Positions 28,115-37,830 are shown, counted from the stretch's first letter. The stretch is DNA of 64,000 bases from JAGWRA01 sp035534615 (GCA_035534615.1 DATLRO010000068.1:1-64000), one strand, 5' to 3'. The notes: generated from the letters alone by a model not told the origin. Made by a program: numbers and translations.

Positions 28115-29322
28115 CCGAGCGTCTGTACTATACCGAGCCGTATCGGACCGAGTTCGACGCCGTCGTCCAGCGCGTCGAGCCGCACGACGCAGGACTGCTC
28201 GTCGTCCTGGATCGGACGGCGTTCTACCCGACCTCGGGGGGACAGCCGTTCGACACGGGCCGTCTCGACGGCGTGCGGGTGATCGACGTCGTCGATCGCG
28301 ATGATGGGGCCGTCGGCCACGTGATCGACGGGCGCCTGGCCGTCGGACAGGCCGTGCACGGCACCCTCGACTGGCCCCGCCGCTTCGATCACATGCAGCA
28401 GCACAGCGGCCAGCACGTGCTGTCGGCCGTCTTCGACCGCCTGCATCGCGCACGAACCATCAGCTTTCACCTCGGCAGCGCCGTGTCCACCATCGACCTG
28501 GAGCGCGAAGTCACGGCTGACGCGATCCGATCGGCCGAAGACGAGGCGAACCGGGTCATCTGGCAGAACCTGCCGGTGGCGATCCGCTTCGCCTCGGCGG
28601 CGGAGGCGGCGGCCCTGCCGCTGCGCAAGGAACCGACCCGGGACGGGACGCTGCGGCTGATCGCGATCGGCGACGTCGACCTCTCGGCCTGCGGCGGGAC
28701 GCACGTGGCGCAGACCGGCGCCATCGGCTCGATCATGATCCCGGCGTGGGAGCGGTTCAAGGGCGGGACGCGGATCGAGTTCGCCTGCGGCGGCCGCGCG
28801 CTCGACCTCTTCCGGTCCCTGCGCGACCAGATGGCGGCGGCGATGCGGCTCCTGTCGGTCTCGGCGGCCGAGCTGCCCGAGGCGGTCGCCCGCCTGCAGA
28901 CCGAGGCGCGGGACCTCCGGCGGGCCGGCAGGGGATTCCAGGAGGAACTGGCCGGACACCGCGCCGCGGCCCTCGTCGCGGCCGCGCCGGAGGTCGGAGG
29001 CTGCCGGCTTGTGGTCGATGCGCTCGAAGGCTGGGACGCGCCGGGGCTGAAGATGCTGGCGCAGGCGATTGCGGCGGCGCCGGGACAGGCGGCCGTGCTG
29101 CTGTCGCGCCCCGCGCCCGCGCTCGTCGTCATCGCGCGCGCCGCCGGCGTCACGCTCGACGCGCGTCGCGTGCTCGAGGCGCTGACCGGGCGGTTCGGCG
29201 GGCGGGGCGGCGGGCGGCCCGACCTGGCCCAGGGCGGCGGCCTCGAGGGCTCGATCGACGAGATGCTGGCCGTCGCGCGCGCGGCGGCCGCGGCCGGCGC
29301 CACGGGTGCTGCCGGCGGTTAG
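28111..29322 (+). CDS. AlaX-type alanyl-tRNA editing hydrolase (long form, DHHA1)
   Basis: 403 aa. Resembles the editing half of AlaRS: 'DRTAFYPTSGGQPFDTG', zinc ligands His94 and His98 in 'HMQQHSGQHVLS', and 'SACGGTHV' supplying further ligands, followed by a DHHA1-like C-terminus ending in 'GRFGGRGGGRPDLAQGGG'. These free-standing proteins hydrolyse mischarged Ser- or Gly-tRNA-Ala. The GTG start overlaps the kinase stop by 4 nt. Its stop codon overlaps that of the converging carboxypeptidase gene. Confidence 0.92.
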   Translation: MTERLYYTEPYRTEFDAVVQRVEPHDAGLLVVLDRTAFYPTSGGQPFDTGRLDGVRVIDVVDRDDGAVGHVIDGRLAVGQAVHGTLDWPRRFDHMQQHSGQHVLSAVFDRLHRARTISFHLGSAVSTIDLEREVTADAIRSAEDEANRVIWQNLPVAIRFASAAEAAALPLRKEPTRDGTLRLIAIGDVDLSACGGTHVAQTGAIGSIMIPAWERFKGGTRIEFACGGRALDLFRSLRDQMAAAMRLLSVSAAELPEAVARLQTEARDLRRAGRGFQEELAGHRAAALVAAAPEVGGCRLVVDALEGWDAPGLKMLAQAIAAAPGQAAVLLSRPAPALVVIARAAGVTLDARRVLEALTGRFGGRGGGRPDLAQGGGLEGSIDEMLAVARAAAAAGATGAAGG

Positions 29323-30854
29323 CGCGGCGGGAAGGCCGCCAGCCGGCGAACGGCCGCATCGATTGCGGCGTCGACGGCCAGCGGATCGCCGTCGAAGTTG
29401 TTGACCAGAATGGAGAAGACCAGCCGCCTGCCGTCCCGCGCCGTGACGTAGCCCGACAGCGCCCGGACGTGCATCATCGAGCCGGTCTTGGCGATGACGC
29501 GCGGGCCGGCGGCCCCCTCGAACCGATGGGCCAGCGTGCCGTCCACGCCGCCGATCGGGAGGGTCGCGGCGAAGTCGGCCGCACCCCGTGGATCGGCGGC
29601 GAGGTGCCGCAGCACGCCGGCCAGCAGGCCGGCCGTCACCAGGTCGTAGCGCGACAGGCCCGACCCGTCCGCGATCACGAAGCGGTCCGCCGGAAATCCC
29701 CAGCCCTCCAGCACCGCCCGTACCACGGCCGGCCCGTCCATGGCCGAGGTGCCGGCCTTCGCCCCGAGCGTGCGCAGCAGCGTTTCCGCGTACAGATTCT
29801 CGCTGACCTTCATCATCACCGTCGCGATCGCCGTGAGCGGCGGCGATCGGTGGTCGATTAGGACCGTGGCCGGCTGCGCGTCCGGTGCCGGGGGCGCGGC
29901 GTCGAGATCGACGGCATTGCCGCCGACCTCGATGCCCCGGGCGACGAGCGCCGCCCGCAGCGCGCGCGCGAAGAAGGCCGGCGGATCGGGGACCGAGGCC
30001 GTCTCGTAGAGATCCGGGTGTCCGGCCGGGACGGTTCCGTCGAGCTCCAGCGTGTCGGTCCCCGGCGCGCGCCGCAGGCCGACGACCGGGGCCGATCCGG
30101 CGGCGGTCGTCGTCAGCCGGTTCGCGAGCACGAGGCCGCTCAGGTCCGGCATCATCTCGACGGTGGCAGGCGCCCCGGCGGACGGCCCCGGGTGGATCGT
30201 CAGTACGACGAGGTTGTCGTGATACTGCAGCGCGCTGATCGGCGCCGCAAAGCCATAGGGCAGATCGTCCCAGGCCCAGCCGGATCCGAAGCGCGGCTCG
30301 TCCAGGGCGCAGCCGTCGCCGATGATCCGCCCGTCGATCCGGCGGAGTCCGCTCTGCCACAGCGAGTCGGCCCAGCGGGCGAACAGATCGGTCGAGGCCG
30401 GATCGCGGCCGTCGATCGTCGGGTCGCCGCTGCCGATGACGAGCAGGTCGCCGTGCAGCGCGCCGTCGGCGATCGGCCCGGCGGCGACCAGTTTCGTCTC
30501 GTACGTGAAATTCCAGCCGAGACGATCGGCGGCGGCCGCCAGCGTGAGGATCTTCAGGTTGGACGCCGGCAGCAGGAGGGTGTCCGGGTGGCGCGCGTAG
30601 AGCACGGTCCCCGTGCGGGCGGTTTCCATGACCGCGCCGACGATGGCATGCCGGAACGCGGGGCCGTCGAACAGGCGATTGAGATCGGCGTGGAGGCGCC
30701 GGAGCGGAGCGGCGGGAACGGTCGGGACGAGCCGGGGCGGGCGGTGTGTGCAGGCGGTGGCGAGCGCGAGGACCAGCAGGCTGGCGGCGGGGAGCCACCC
30801 GCGCCGCCGGCCGCCCGTCCTCGCGTCCGGACTCGGATTATTTCGCCACGACAT
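29319..30854 (-). CDS. dacB: D-alanyl-D-alanine carboxypeptidase/endopeptidase (PBP4, S13 family)
   Basis: 511 aa periplasmic peptidoglycan-trimming enzyme. An Arg-rich N-terminus and hydrophobic segment end in 'ALATAC', a possible lipobox. Penicillin-binding motifs: SxxK at Ser98/Lys101 ('LPASNLKIL'), the S-x-N-like 'ADGSGLSRYD' and KTG in 'VIAKTGSMM'. Characteristic S13 insertion blocks such as 'GDLLVIGSGDPTID' are present. Last gene of the leftward Gld-like run, overlapping the DUF4340 gene by 17 nt. Confidence 0.93.
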   Translation of the reverse strand: MSWRNNPSPDARTGGRRRGWLPAASLLVLALATACTHRPPRLVPTVPAAPLRRLHADLNRLFDGPAFRHAIVGAVMETARTGTVLYARHPDTLLLPASNLKILTLAAAADRLGWNFTYETKLVAAGPIADGALHGDLLVIGSGDPTIDGRDPASTDLFARWADSLWQSGLRRIDGRIIGDGCALDEPRFGSGWAWDDLPYGFAAPISALQYHDNLVVLTIHPGPSAGAPATVEMMPDLSGLVLANRLTTTAAGSAPVVGLRRAPGTDTLELDGTVPAGHPDLYETASVPDPPAFFARALRAALVARGIEVGGNAVDLDAAPPAPDAQPATVLIDHRSPPLTAIATVMMKVSENLYAETLLRTLGAKAGTSAMDGPAVVRAVLEGWGFPADRFVIADGSGLSRYDLVTAGLLAGVLRHLAADPRGAADFAATLPIGGVDGTLAHRFEGAAGPRVIAKTGSMMHVRALSGYVTARDGRRLVFSILVNNFDGDPLAVDAAIDAAVRRLAAFPPR

Positions 30855-32181
30855 CGAGCGCCTTCATGGCGTCGTCGAACGCGCTCACCCCCAGCGTGGC
30901 GGCTCCGGGCTGGTCGGCGCGTTCGGCGTAGACGTTCGACCCCTGCCGTCCGAATGTCACCGTTTCCTGTTTCCTGTCGTGCTCGAATTTGACGGACACC
31001 GTGGCGTACGGCTTGTCGAGACCGGTGTGCGCGGTCGAGGCGATCCACGACGAGGCGCGGAGGCCGGACAGCTTCGACAGGAAGTCCTCCATGTCGGCAT
31101 CCTTGACCGTGCCGGCCGGCGACAGGCGGTGCCACTGGGGCGCGGCGTTCTTGCCCCGGCCCTTGACCTGCTGGAACGTCACGGTCCGGCCGTTGCGCCT
31201 GATCGAGATCCAGTCGGCGTTGTACGAGCGGAACGCGAACAGGTCCTTCTGCCGGAAGTCTGCCGGATCCTTGCGCAGGTCGTCGAGCAGGGATGCCTCG
31301 ACGGTCACGATGCGGGGCCGCGACAGATCCCGGGCGTAGACGGTGCCGTCGGGCGACTTCGCGCCCAGCTCCAGCGTCGTCGTCGCGCTCCCGGCAGTCA
31401 GGCGGACGGTCACGGCCGGCTTGTCCAGGCCGTCCTTCTTCAGGTCCGCGGGGGTGGCCGTCTCCGTGACGATCGACTTCATCTTGGCGGTCTGCAGGCG
31501 GCCCAGCAGGTTCTCCGCCGCGAGATAGTCGCCCGGCGCGTGGAGCGGCGTCTGCATCATCCAGCTCGTCGTGCCGGTCTTGGTCAGCTCGACGGCGTGC
31601 TCCGGCGTGGTCACGTCGATGGTGTTGACCTTGTCGCGGTCGAACGTCAGCAGTGTCTTGTCGCGCAGCTGGAACGGCGTCAGGTTGAACGTCGTTTGCA
31701 GGTAGGCCGGAATCAGGAACACTTCCCTGGCGCCCTGCCGCTTCGCGTACAGGTCGATACCGGTCGCGTTCTTGTCGCCGATGAGCAGCCGGTGGGGCGT
31801 CGGGTCGCCCGCCGCCTGGAATCCGATCTCCATGCGGGGGGTCGCCAGGCCGAACGGCGTCAGGTCGGACGGGTTCCTGGCGATCACGCGGGCGACCGTC
31901 AGCGACGACAGGCTCGTGGTGATGTCGTCGACTTCGGACTCGTCGGCCGCGGCGTCCTGGGGCTGGACCAGGCGCCACTTGCCGTCGACCTGCTTCAGCG
32001 TGCTGGATTCGCCCGAGGTCGCCCGGACCGTCAGGCCGTCAATCTTGTCGGCCCGGACCGAGAAGACCTTGGGTTCGTTGGCGGCCGGGCTGGCCGGCTT
32101 CCGGGACCGGAGGAAGTAGACGTACCCCGCCAGGCCGAGAAAGATCACCACGAGAGCGAGCGTCGACCGTACCCCGCGCAT
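30838..32181 (-). CDS. DUF4340 domain membrane-anchored protein
   Basis: 447 aa. One N-terminal membrane helix (about 7-25) and a large extracytoplasmic part made of beta-rich DUF4340 repeats ('KIDGLTVRATSG', 'WRLVQPQDAAADESEV', 'WMMQTPLHAPGDYLAAENLL'). DUF4340 genes are regularly found directly after gldG-like genes, as here, suggesting a shared envelope complex. Function is unknown. The start abuts the GldG-like stop. Confidence 0.85.
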   Translation of the reverse strand: MRGVRSTLALVVIFLGLAGYVYFLRSRKPASPAANEPKVFSVRADKIDGLTVRATSGESSTLKQVDGKWRLVQPQDAAADESEVDDITTSLSSLTVARVIARNPSDLTPFGLATPRMEIGFQAAGDPTPHRLLIGDKNATGIDLYAKRQGAREVFLIPAYLQTTFNLTPFQLRDKTLLTFDRDKVNTIDVTTPEHAVELTKTGTTSWMMQTPLHAPGDYLAAENLLGRLQTAKMKSIVTETATPADLKKDGLDKPAVTVRLTAGSATTTLELGAKSPDGTVYARDLSRPRIVTVEASLLDDLRKDPADFRQKDLFAFRSYNADWISIRRNGRTVTFQQVKGRGKNAAPQWHRLSPAGTVKDADMEDFLSKLSGLRASSWIASTAHTGLDKPYATVSVKFEHDRKQETVTFGRQGSNVYAERADQPGAATLGVSAFDDAMKALDVVAK

Positions 32182-33765
32182 CTACCGTCTCCGCCACCAG
32201 GTGTAGACCCCGGAACCGAGGATGAACCCCGGGATGATGAGCAGCGCCAGCCACGTGATGTTGATCTGCTGGGCCGCCGTGAGCGTGACCGGCCGGTCGC
32301 CGGGCGGGTGCGGCCGGATGGAAATCAGGTCCTCCTGCTGCGTCAGCCAGTCGACGATGTTCAGGAACAGATCGCGGTTCCCCTGGATGCCGAGGGCGGC
32401 GTTCGATGCGAAATCCGAATCGCCCACCACCACGACGCGCGTCTCCGGCTTCGGCGCGTCGGCCGCCGCCTTCGTCTTCGTCGTGGCGGCGGCCGCGATC
32501 GGCGCCGACACTTCGGCGGCGATCGAAATCGGTCCCTGCTGGTCGCCTTCGGCTGCGTCGAACTTCACCTGGCCGGTCGTCAGCACGGCCTTGACGTTGG
32601 CGTCCGCCCAGCTCCGCGGGCTCGTCTGGATGAACGACTGGGCGAAGTGGCCGCCGACGCCGCCGGTGATCGGATCCGCCGAGCGCGCCAGCGGAAAGGC
32701 GGTCAGCAGGTTGAAGTGCCCGGTGATCGGGTTGGCCGGATAGCTGGCCGCGACCGGCACCGAGGCGTCGGTCCCGATGAGCTGCCCCATCCCGCTCACG
32801 TCGATGACGACGTTGTCGCCGACGGCGATGTCCCACTGATGGGCGAGGGCGATGAGCCGGGTGAGCGGCGGACTGTCGGGCTTGGCCGGCGGGTCGAGCA
32901 GCAGGAGCAGCTTGCCGCCGCGGGCCAGGTACCGCGTGAGCGCGTCGATCTCCTGCGGGTAGAAGTCGGTCGTCGGGCCGGCGACGACGACGGCCGCCGC
33001 GTCGGCCGGCACGTCCGCCGTCTGCGCGAGCACGAGCGGCGCCACCTGGTCGTTCTCGTCCTTCATGGCCGCGTCGATCGCGCTGTACCCGCTCCGGCCG
33101 GTGTCGCTGATGTTCTTCTCGCCGTGGCCAGTCGTGAAGTAGACCTTCGGCTGGTGCCCCGAGATCACCTTGAGCAGGGTGTTAGTCAGGTCCTGCTCGC
33201 CGTCGGAGGTCGTCTTCTCCGTCCGGCCCTTGTACTGGAACACGATCGTGCCGTACGACTGGACGCCGTACCGCTTGGTGAGGAGCGGCTGCTTGTCGGC
33301 GTCGACGTACTGCACGGAGACGCGCTTCGAGGCGTACTGGTACTCGCCGAGCCGGTCGCGGTACTGCTGGAACTGCGGCTCCTGGGCGAAGACCAGGATC
33401 TTGAGCGGCGCGTCGAGCTCGTCCAGGACCTTCTTGCTCTGGGGCGAGAGGCTGAACGCCTTGCTCGCCGTCAGGTCCCAGCGCTTGTCCTGTTTGACCG
33501 CGATGTAGTTGAGCGCGGCCAGGATGCCGAAGACGGCCAGGATGCTCGTCACCGCCAGGCTGCCGTAGCGGGCCTGCCGGCGCTGGAAGATCCGGACGAA
33601 TTCCCGCCACTGGCTCAGCAGGTAGACGAGGACGAGGACCAGGCCGGCCCAGGCGGTCCAGTAGGCGGCCTGATCCCACGCGGGCCGCACGAAGCGGATC
33701 GCCACGGCCCCGAACACCAGCAGGGTGCCGAGCCAGCCGATGGCGCCAAGGAATCTCTTCAGCAT
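32182..33765 (-). CDS. GldG-family ABC-associated protein
   Basis: 527 aa. N-terminal membrane helices (about 10-100, including 'LGTLLVFGAVAIRFV' and 'SLAVTSILAVFGILAALNYIAV'), the GldG signature 'WDLTASKAFSLSPQSKKVLDEL', then a large outer domain with 'KVYFTTGHGEKNI' and 'GKLLLLLDPPAKPD', and a C-terminal helix ('LALLIIPGFILGSGVYTWW'). In Bacteroidetes GldA/F/G supports gliding; outside that phylum the trio is a generic transport or envelope system. Directly abuts the permease gene. Confidence 0.87.
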   Translation of the reverse strand: MLKRFLGAIGWLGTLLVFGAVAIRFVRPAWDQAAYWTAWAGLVLVLVYLLSQWREFVRIFQRRQARYGSLAVTSILAVFGILAALNYIAVKQDKRWDLTASKAFSLSPQSKKVLDELDAPLKILVFAQEPQFQQYRDRLGEYQYASKRVSVQYVDADKQPLLTKRYGVQSYGTIVFQYKGRTEKTTSDGEQDLTNTLLKVISGHQPKVYFTTGHGEKNISDTGRSGYSAIDAAMKDENDQVAPLVLAQTADVPADAAAVVVAGPTTDFYPQEIDALTRYLARGGKLLLLLDPPAKPDSPPLTRLIALAHQWDIAVGDNVVIDVSGMGQLIGTDASVPVAASYPANPITGHFNLLTAFPLARSADPITGGVGGHFAQSFIQTSPRSWADANVKAVLTTGQVKFDAAEGDQQGPISIAAEVSAPIAAAATTKTKAAADAPKPETRVVVVGDSDFASNAALGIQGNRDLFLNIVDWLTQQEDLISIRPHPPGDRPVTLTAAQQINITWLALLIIPGFILGSGVYTWWRRR

Positions 33766-34539
33766 TTATCCCCGCCACCGTTCGCTGTCGACCGACTTCG
33801 CGGTCAGGAACAGCCCGAACGTGATGAAGCTCAGGTAGAAGACCAGGTGGGACAGATCCAGGACGCCCTTGGAGAAATCGTCGAAATGCTGGGTGATGGA
33901 CAGGTAGTTCGTGATCGCGGCCACCGTCGGCCCCGAGAAGCTGCCGATCCAGTCGATCACCCAGAACAGCAGGAACACGGCGAAGGTGATCATGCCGGCC
34001 ACGATCTGGTTTCTGGTGAGGCTGGAGATGAACAGGCCGACGGAGATGAACGAGCCCCCCAGCAGCAGCAGGCCGAGGTAGCCGCAGGCGACCGTCTGCC
34101 ACTGCGGATTGCCGTAGACGAACAGCAGGGCGATGTGGATGAAGGTCACCAGCAGCATCAGCGCGTAGAGCGCCATCGCGCCGATGAACTTGCCCATGAT
34201 GATCTGGAAGTCGGTGACGGGCGAGGTCAGCAGCAGTTCGATCGTCCCGGACCGCTTCTCCTCCGAGTACGTCCGCATGGTGATCATCGGCATGATGAAC
34301 AGGACCAGGACGCTCGTGTTGAGCAGCAGCGGCCGGATCATCTGCTCGTCCACGTTGACCGTCTGCGGGCCGCCCATGGCGAACTGGCCGGCCTGCATGC
34401 TCTCGCGCACGAAGAACGAGAGAATCGCGACGTAGAAGTAGCCGAACAGGAGCGCGAAGAGCCCGATCACCACGAAGCCGATCGGCGAGGTGAAGTACGA
34501 CCGCAGCTCCTTGCGGGCGATGGCGAGAACGTTACGCAT
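33766..34539 (-). CDS. ABC-2 type permease (GldF-like)
   Basis: 257 aa with about six membrane helices. 'MRNVLAIARKELRSYFTSPI' is the typical ABC-2/GldF N-terminus; 'EEKRSGTIELLLTSPVTD' is the family hallmark. Pairs with the ATPase encoded immediately upstream, whose frame overlaps by 8 nt. Confidence 0.92.
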   Translation of the reverse strand: MRNVLAIARKELRSYFTSPIGFVVIGLFALLFGYFYVAILSFFVRESMQAGQFAMGGPQTVNVDEQMIRPLLLNTSVLVLFIMPMITMRTYSEEKRSGTIELLLTSPVTDFQIIMGKFIGAMALYALMLLVTFIHIALLFVYGNPQWQTVACGYLGLLLLGGSFISVGLFISSLTRNQIVAGMITFAVFLLFWVIDWIGSFSGPTVAAITNYLSITQHFDDFSKGVLDLSHLVFYLSFITFGLFLTAKSVDSERWRG

Positions 34540-35500
34540 GCGTGGCCTCCGCGGGCTCCTTCTCTTCTTCGGTGGTGAGGTGCAGGAAGATCTCCTCCAG
34601 GCTCATCCGCATCGGGCGCAGCTCCAGCAGCCCCCAGCCGTGGGTCACCACCGCGCGCGCCAGCTCCCGCCGCACGTCCTCGCCCTGCGCGCTCTGCACC
34701 TCGTAGCCGGTGCCGGCACCGGTGCCGGGCGCCTCGCCGGCCGCCACCCGCGTCACGCCCGGCACGCCCGCGAGCGTGGCCGTGACGTCGACGCCGCCGG
34801 CGTCCACCTGCAGGTAGAGCGTCTCGGATCCGCGCAGCCGGTGCATCAGGTTGTCCGGCGTGTCGACCGCCACGACCCGGCCGTGGTTGATGATCACCAC
34901 CCGCTGGCAGGTCTGCGACACCTCGGGGAGGATGTGGGTGCTCAGGATGATCGTGTGCGTGCCGGCGAGATCCTTGATGAGCTGCCGCGTCTCGATGATC
35001 TGCTTCGGATCGAGGCCCGCCGTCGGCTCGTCGAGAATCAGCACGTCCGGGTTGTGCAGGATCGCCTGCGCCAGCCCGACGCGCTGCCGGTAGCCTTTCG
35101 ACAGCTTCCCGCAGTGGCGGGCCGCCATGTCGGCGACGCTCGTCCGCGCCATCGCCTCCGACACGCGGCGGCTCCGATCGCCGGGCGCGATCCCCTTGAT
35201 GCTCGCGACGAACGTCAGATACTCCCGCACGGTCATGTCGGGGTAGAGCGGCGGCGTCTCGGGAAGGTAGCCCGTCCGGCGCTTGGCTTCGAGCGGCTGG
35301 TCGAACACGTCGAACCCGGCGACCACTGCCTTGCCGGCCGTGGCCGGCATGTAGCCCGTCAGGATCCGCATCGTGGTCGTCTTGCCCGCCCCGTTGGGGC
35401 CGAGGAAGCCGAGGATCTCGCCCCGCTCCACGCGGAAGCTCACGTCCTCGACGGCGGTCACCCGGCCGTAGCGTTTCGTGAGGTGCTGAACCTCAATCAC
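34532..35500 (-). CDS. ABC transporter ATP-binding protein (GldA-like)
   Basis: 322 aa nucleotide-binding subunit. Walker A 'GPNGAGKTTTMR', Q-loop 'GYLPETPPLY', signature 'LSKGYRQRVGLAQAI', Walker B 'VLILDEPTAGLD' and switch His in 'ILSTHIL'. A C-terminal extension of about 90 residues follows the NBD, as in GldA/CcmA-type exporters. GTG start with AGGAG 8 nt upstream. First gene of the five-gene leftward operon (ATPase, permease, GldG, DUF4340, dacB-like). Confidence 0.95.
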   Translation of the reverse strand: MIEVQHLTKRYGRVTAVEDVSFRVERGEILGFLGPNGAGKTTTMRILTGYMPATAGKAVVAGFDVFDQPLEAKRRTGYLPETPPLYPDMTVREYLTFVASIKGIAPGDRSRRVSEAMARTSVADMAARHCGKLSKGYRQRVGLAQAILHNPDVLILDEPTAGLDPKQIIETRQLIKDLAGTHTIILSTHILPEVSQTCQRVVIINHGRVVAVDTPDNLMHRLRGSETLYLQVDAGGVDVTATLAGVPGVTRVAAGEAPGTGAGTGYEVQSAQGEDVRRELARAVVTHGWGLLELRPMRMSLEEIFLHLTTEEEKEPAEATHA

Positions 35501-35890
35501 AACAGATATCTCCTGGGTGAACGGACGTGGCCATGGCTGCGGAGCGTGCGAGAGACCGGATCGGACGCAGCGTGCAGGACGCGAACGCAGGCATCAGTCG
35601 CAGGCGGGAAAGCGTCGTGACGACGCGCCCAGGCCCGATCCTAATCGAACGGCCCGCGACGGGCAAGTCGCGCGGCCGCCGAGCTCGGCCGTGCGCGGGG
35701 CGCACCGGCTCGCACACCTCCGTTTGGACGACGGACCCGCGCCGCCGGCCGGGGCCCGTTCCGGCCCCGGTTGCCAAGGCCTCCCGTGCTAGGCGATGCT
35801 TGAGGGTCGGCGTGTCGTCGGCGCACCCTGCGGAGCGCGCCCGCCCGGAGGCGGCGGGCCGCCGCTCCACATTCGTCATCTGGAGGATTC
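35501..35890. other. Divergent intergenic region, ABC operon / peroxiredoxin
   Basis: 390 bp with no convincing gene. It contains a strong hairpin at 35749-35770 (CCGGGGCC, 6-nt loop, GGCCCCGG) and the ribosome site of each flanking gene. I find no clear -10/-35 pair on either strand. Confidence 0.55.
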
Positions 35891-36358
35891 ATGGCTGTCA
35901 CCGTCGGAACGAAGGCCCCCGATTTCACCCTGCCCGATCAGGATCTCAAGCCGGTCACGCTGAGCACCGAAGCGGGCGTGCACAACGTGGTGCTGGCGTT
36001 CTTCCCCGCCGCGTTCACGTCGGTCTGCACGAAGGAGCTGTGCACGTTCCGCGACTCGCTCGCCAGACTGAACGGCGCCAGCGCGGCCGTGTACGGCATC
36101 AGCGTCGACACCCCGTTCAGCCTGAAGAAGTTCGCCGCCGAACAGCAGCTGAACTTCCCGCTGCTGAGCGACTTCAACAAGGAGGTCATCCGCCGGTACG
36201 ACGTGGTGATCGACGACCTGCTCGGCCTGAAAGGCCTCGCGAAGCGGGCGGTGTTCGTGATCGACAAGGGCGGGATGGTGCGCCATGCCGAAGTGCTGGC
36301 CGACGCCCGCAACGAGCCGGACTACGCCAGGGTGCACGCCGCGCTCGCCGCGCTCTGA
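35891..36358 (+). CDS. Peroxiredoxin (Bcp/PrxQ-like)
   Basis: 155 aa thiol peroxidase of the thioredoxin fold. Peroxidatic Cys46 in 'FFPAAFTSVCTKELC' with the resolving Cys51 five residues on, the spacing of PrxQ/Bcp enzymes. 'ISVDTPFSLKKFAAEQQLNF' and 'FPLLSDFNKEV' are typical. GGAGG lies 6 nt before the ATG. Monocistronic, convergent with the CorC-like gene across a strong palindrome. Confidence 0.95.
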   Translation: MAVTVGTKAPDFTLPDQDLKPVTLSTEAGVHNVVLAFFPAAFTSVCTKELCTFRDSLARLNGASAAVYGISVDTPFSLKKFAAEQQLNFPLLSDFNKEVIRRYDVVIDDLLGLKGLAKRAVFVIDKGGMVRHAEVLADARNEPDYARVHAALAAL

Positions 36359-36366
36359 CGCGGATC

Positions 36367-36392
36367 GGCGGCGGGCCGGCCGGCCCGCCGCC
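36367..36392. terminator. Perfect 26-nt palindrome between converging genes
   Basis: Two 13-nt arms with no loop (centre GG|CC), lying between the peroxiredoxin stop and the converging CorC-like stop. Placement suggests a bidirectional transcription terminator, though there is no T-run on either side. Confidence 0.55.
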
Positions 36393-36404
36393 GGCCTCGC
36401 CCGC

Positions 36405-37754
36405 TCAGGCCTCCGGCCGCTCGTCCGGCGGGGCCTCCCCCTCGTGCTCCGGCGACAGCCAGACGCGCGCGACCCGCAGCCCGTCCAGCGTTTCCACCCG
36501 CAGCGTCCGCCGTTCCACGTCGATCGTGTCGCCCACGGCCGCGCGGCGGCCGAGCCGCCCCAGCACGTAGCCGCCGATCGTGGCGTACATCGTCTCGTCG
36601 ATGTGCAGGTCGAACTGCTCGTTCACGTCCGTGATGAGCGTGAGGCCGTCGACGTACGCCGCGCCGTTGTCGAGCGTCAGGATCCGGGCGGGCGTGCCCC
36701 CGAACTCCCCGCCGATGTCGCCGACGATCCGCTCCATCAGCCGCTCGAAGGTCACCAGGCCGGCGGTGCCGCCGTACTCGTCGATCACGATCGCCTGGCG
36801 GGTCCGCCGCCGGCGCATCTCCGCCAGCAGATCGTCCGCCTTCATCGTCTCCGGGACGACGAGCGCCTCCCGCGTGAGCGCCGCCAGGCTGAAGTGCGCC
36901 GACGGCGCCGTCATGGCGCGGAACAGATCGGTCACGAGCAGCACGCCGATGATGTCGTCGAGGCTGTCGCGGTACACGGGCAGGCGGGTGTGCGGGCCGC
37001 GCGAGAGGCGATCGATCACCTGCGCGAGCGGCATGTCCGCCGGCAGCGCGACCATCTCCGTCCGCGGCACCATGATCCGCCCGGCGGTCAGATCGGCGAA
37101 GTCGAACACCCGGTGCAGCATCCGCTCCTCGCCTTCCTCGAGGACGCCCGCTTCCTGGCTGGCCGTGACGAGCATCTTCAGCTCTGCCTCCGAGTGCACC
37201 AGCGAGTGCCGGCTCGGCGCCCGCAGGCCGATGGCCGACACCACGGCGCGGCCCATCGCGTTCAGCAGCGCGATGAACGGCCAGAACAGCTTCATGAACA
37301 GTTCGGTCGGCTTGATGACCCACAGCGCCGTCCGCTCGGAGTACTGCAGCGCGACCGTCTTCGGCGCGAGCTCCCCGAGCACCACCTGCAGCGACGTGAT
37401 GAGCGCGAACGCCAGCGACACCGCCACGCTGTGCGCGGTCGCCTCCGCGATGTGCGTCGGCAGGAAGCCGAACCCCGGCTCGATCAGCGACGCGAGCGCC
37501 GGCTCCCCGATCCAGCCCAGGCCGAGGCTGGCCATCGTGATGCCGAGCTGCGTGGCGGCGATGTAGCTGTCCGGACTGGTGGTCGCGCGCCGCAGCGTGC
37601 GGGCCATCCGGTTGCCCTCCGCGATGAGCTGGTCGATGCGGGTCTTGCGGACGGTGACGAGCGAGAACTCGGCGGCCACGAAGAAGCCGTTGGCGAAGAC
37701 GAGCGCCAGGATTGCGAGCAGCCGCATCCCGATGTGCAGGGGCGCAGGGTCCAT
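36405..37754 (-). CDS. CNNM/CorC-HlyC family membrane protein (DUF21-CBS-CorC_HlyC)
   Basis: 449 aa. The N-terminal DUF21/CNNM membrane domain (about 8-180; 'FANGFFVAAEFSLVTVRKTR', 'IAATQLGITMASLGLGWIGEP') is followed by a CBS pair ('IMVPRTEMVALPADMPLAQV', 'DDIIGVLLVTDL', 'TAGLVTFERLMERIVGDI') and a C-terminal CorC_HlyC domain. The family is implicated in magnesium/cobalt efflux; old hemolysin labels are unreliable. The ATG at 37754 has GGGAGG 6 nt upstream, so a longer upstream reading frame is not used. Confidence 0.92.
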   Translation of the reverse strand: MDPAPLHIGMRLLAILALVFANGFFVAAEFSLVTVRKTRIDQLIAEGNRMARTLRRATTSPDSYIAATQLGITMASLGLGWIGEPALASLIEPGFGFLPTHIAEATAHSVAVSLAFALITSLQVVLGELAPKTVALQYSERTALWVIKPTELFMKLFWPFIALLNAMGRAVVSAIGLRAPSRHSLVHSEAELKMLVTASQEAGVLEEGEERMLHRVFDFADLTAGRIMVPRTEMVALPADMPLAQVIDRLSRGPHTRLPVYRDSLDDIIGVLLVTDLFRAMTAPSAHFSLAALTREALVVPETMKADDLLAEMRRRRTRQAIVIDEYGGTAGLVTFERLMERIVGDIGGEFGGTPARILTLDNGAAYVDGLTLITDVNEQFDLHIDETMYATIGGYVLGRLGRRAAVGDTIDVERRTLRVETLDGLRVARVWLSPEHEGEAPPDERPEA

Positions 37755-37830
37755 GGAAGGCCTCCCAGCGCGACTGTACCGGACGCAAGGCCGCCGCCGC
37801 AAACGCCCCCGCGGCGCGCGGCCGCCGCCC

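Noticed and set aside
30613..34578. 1321-codon plus-strand open frame
   Set aside because: Antisense to the DUF4340/Gld-like operon; low-complexity Arg/Asp/Gln content, no domains.
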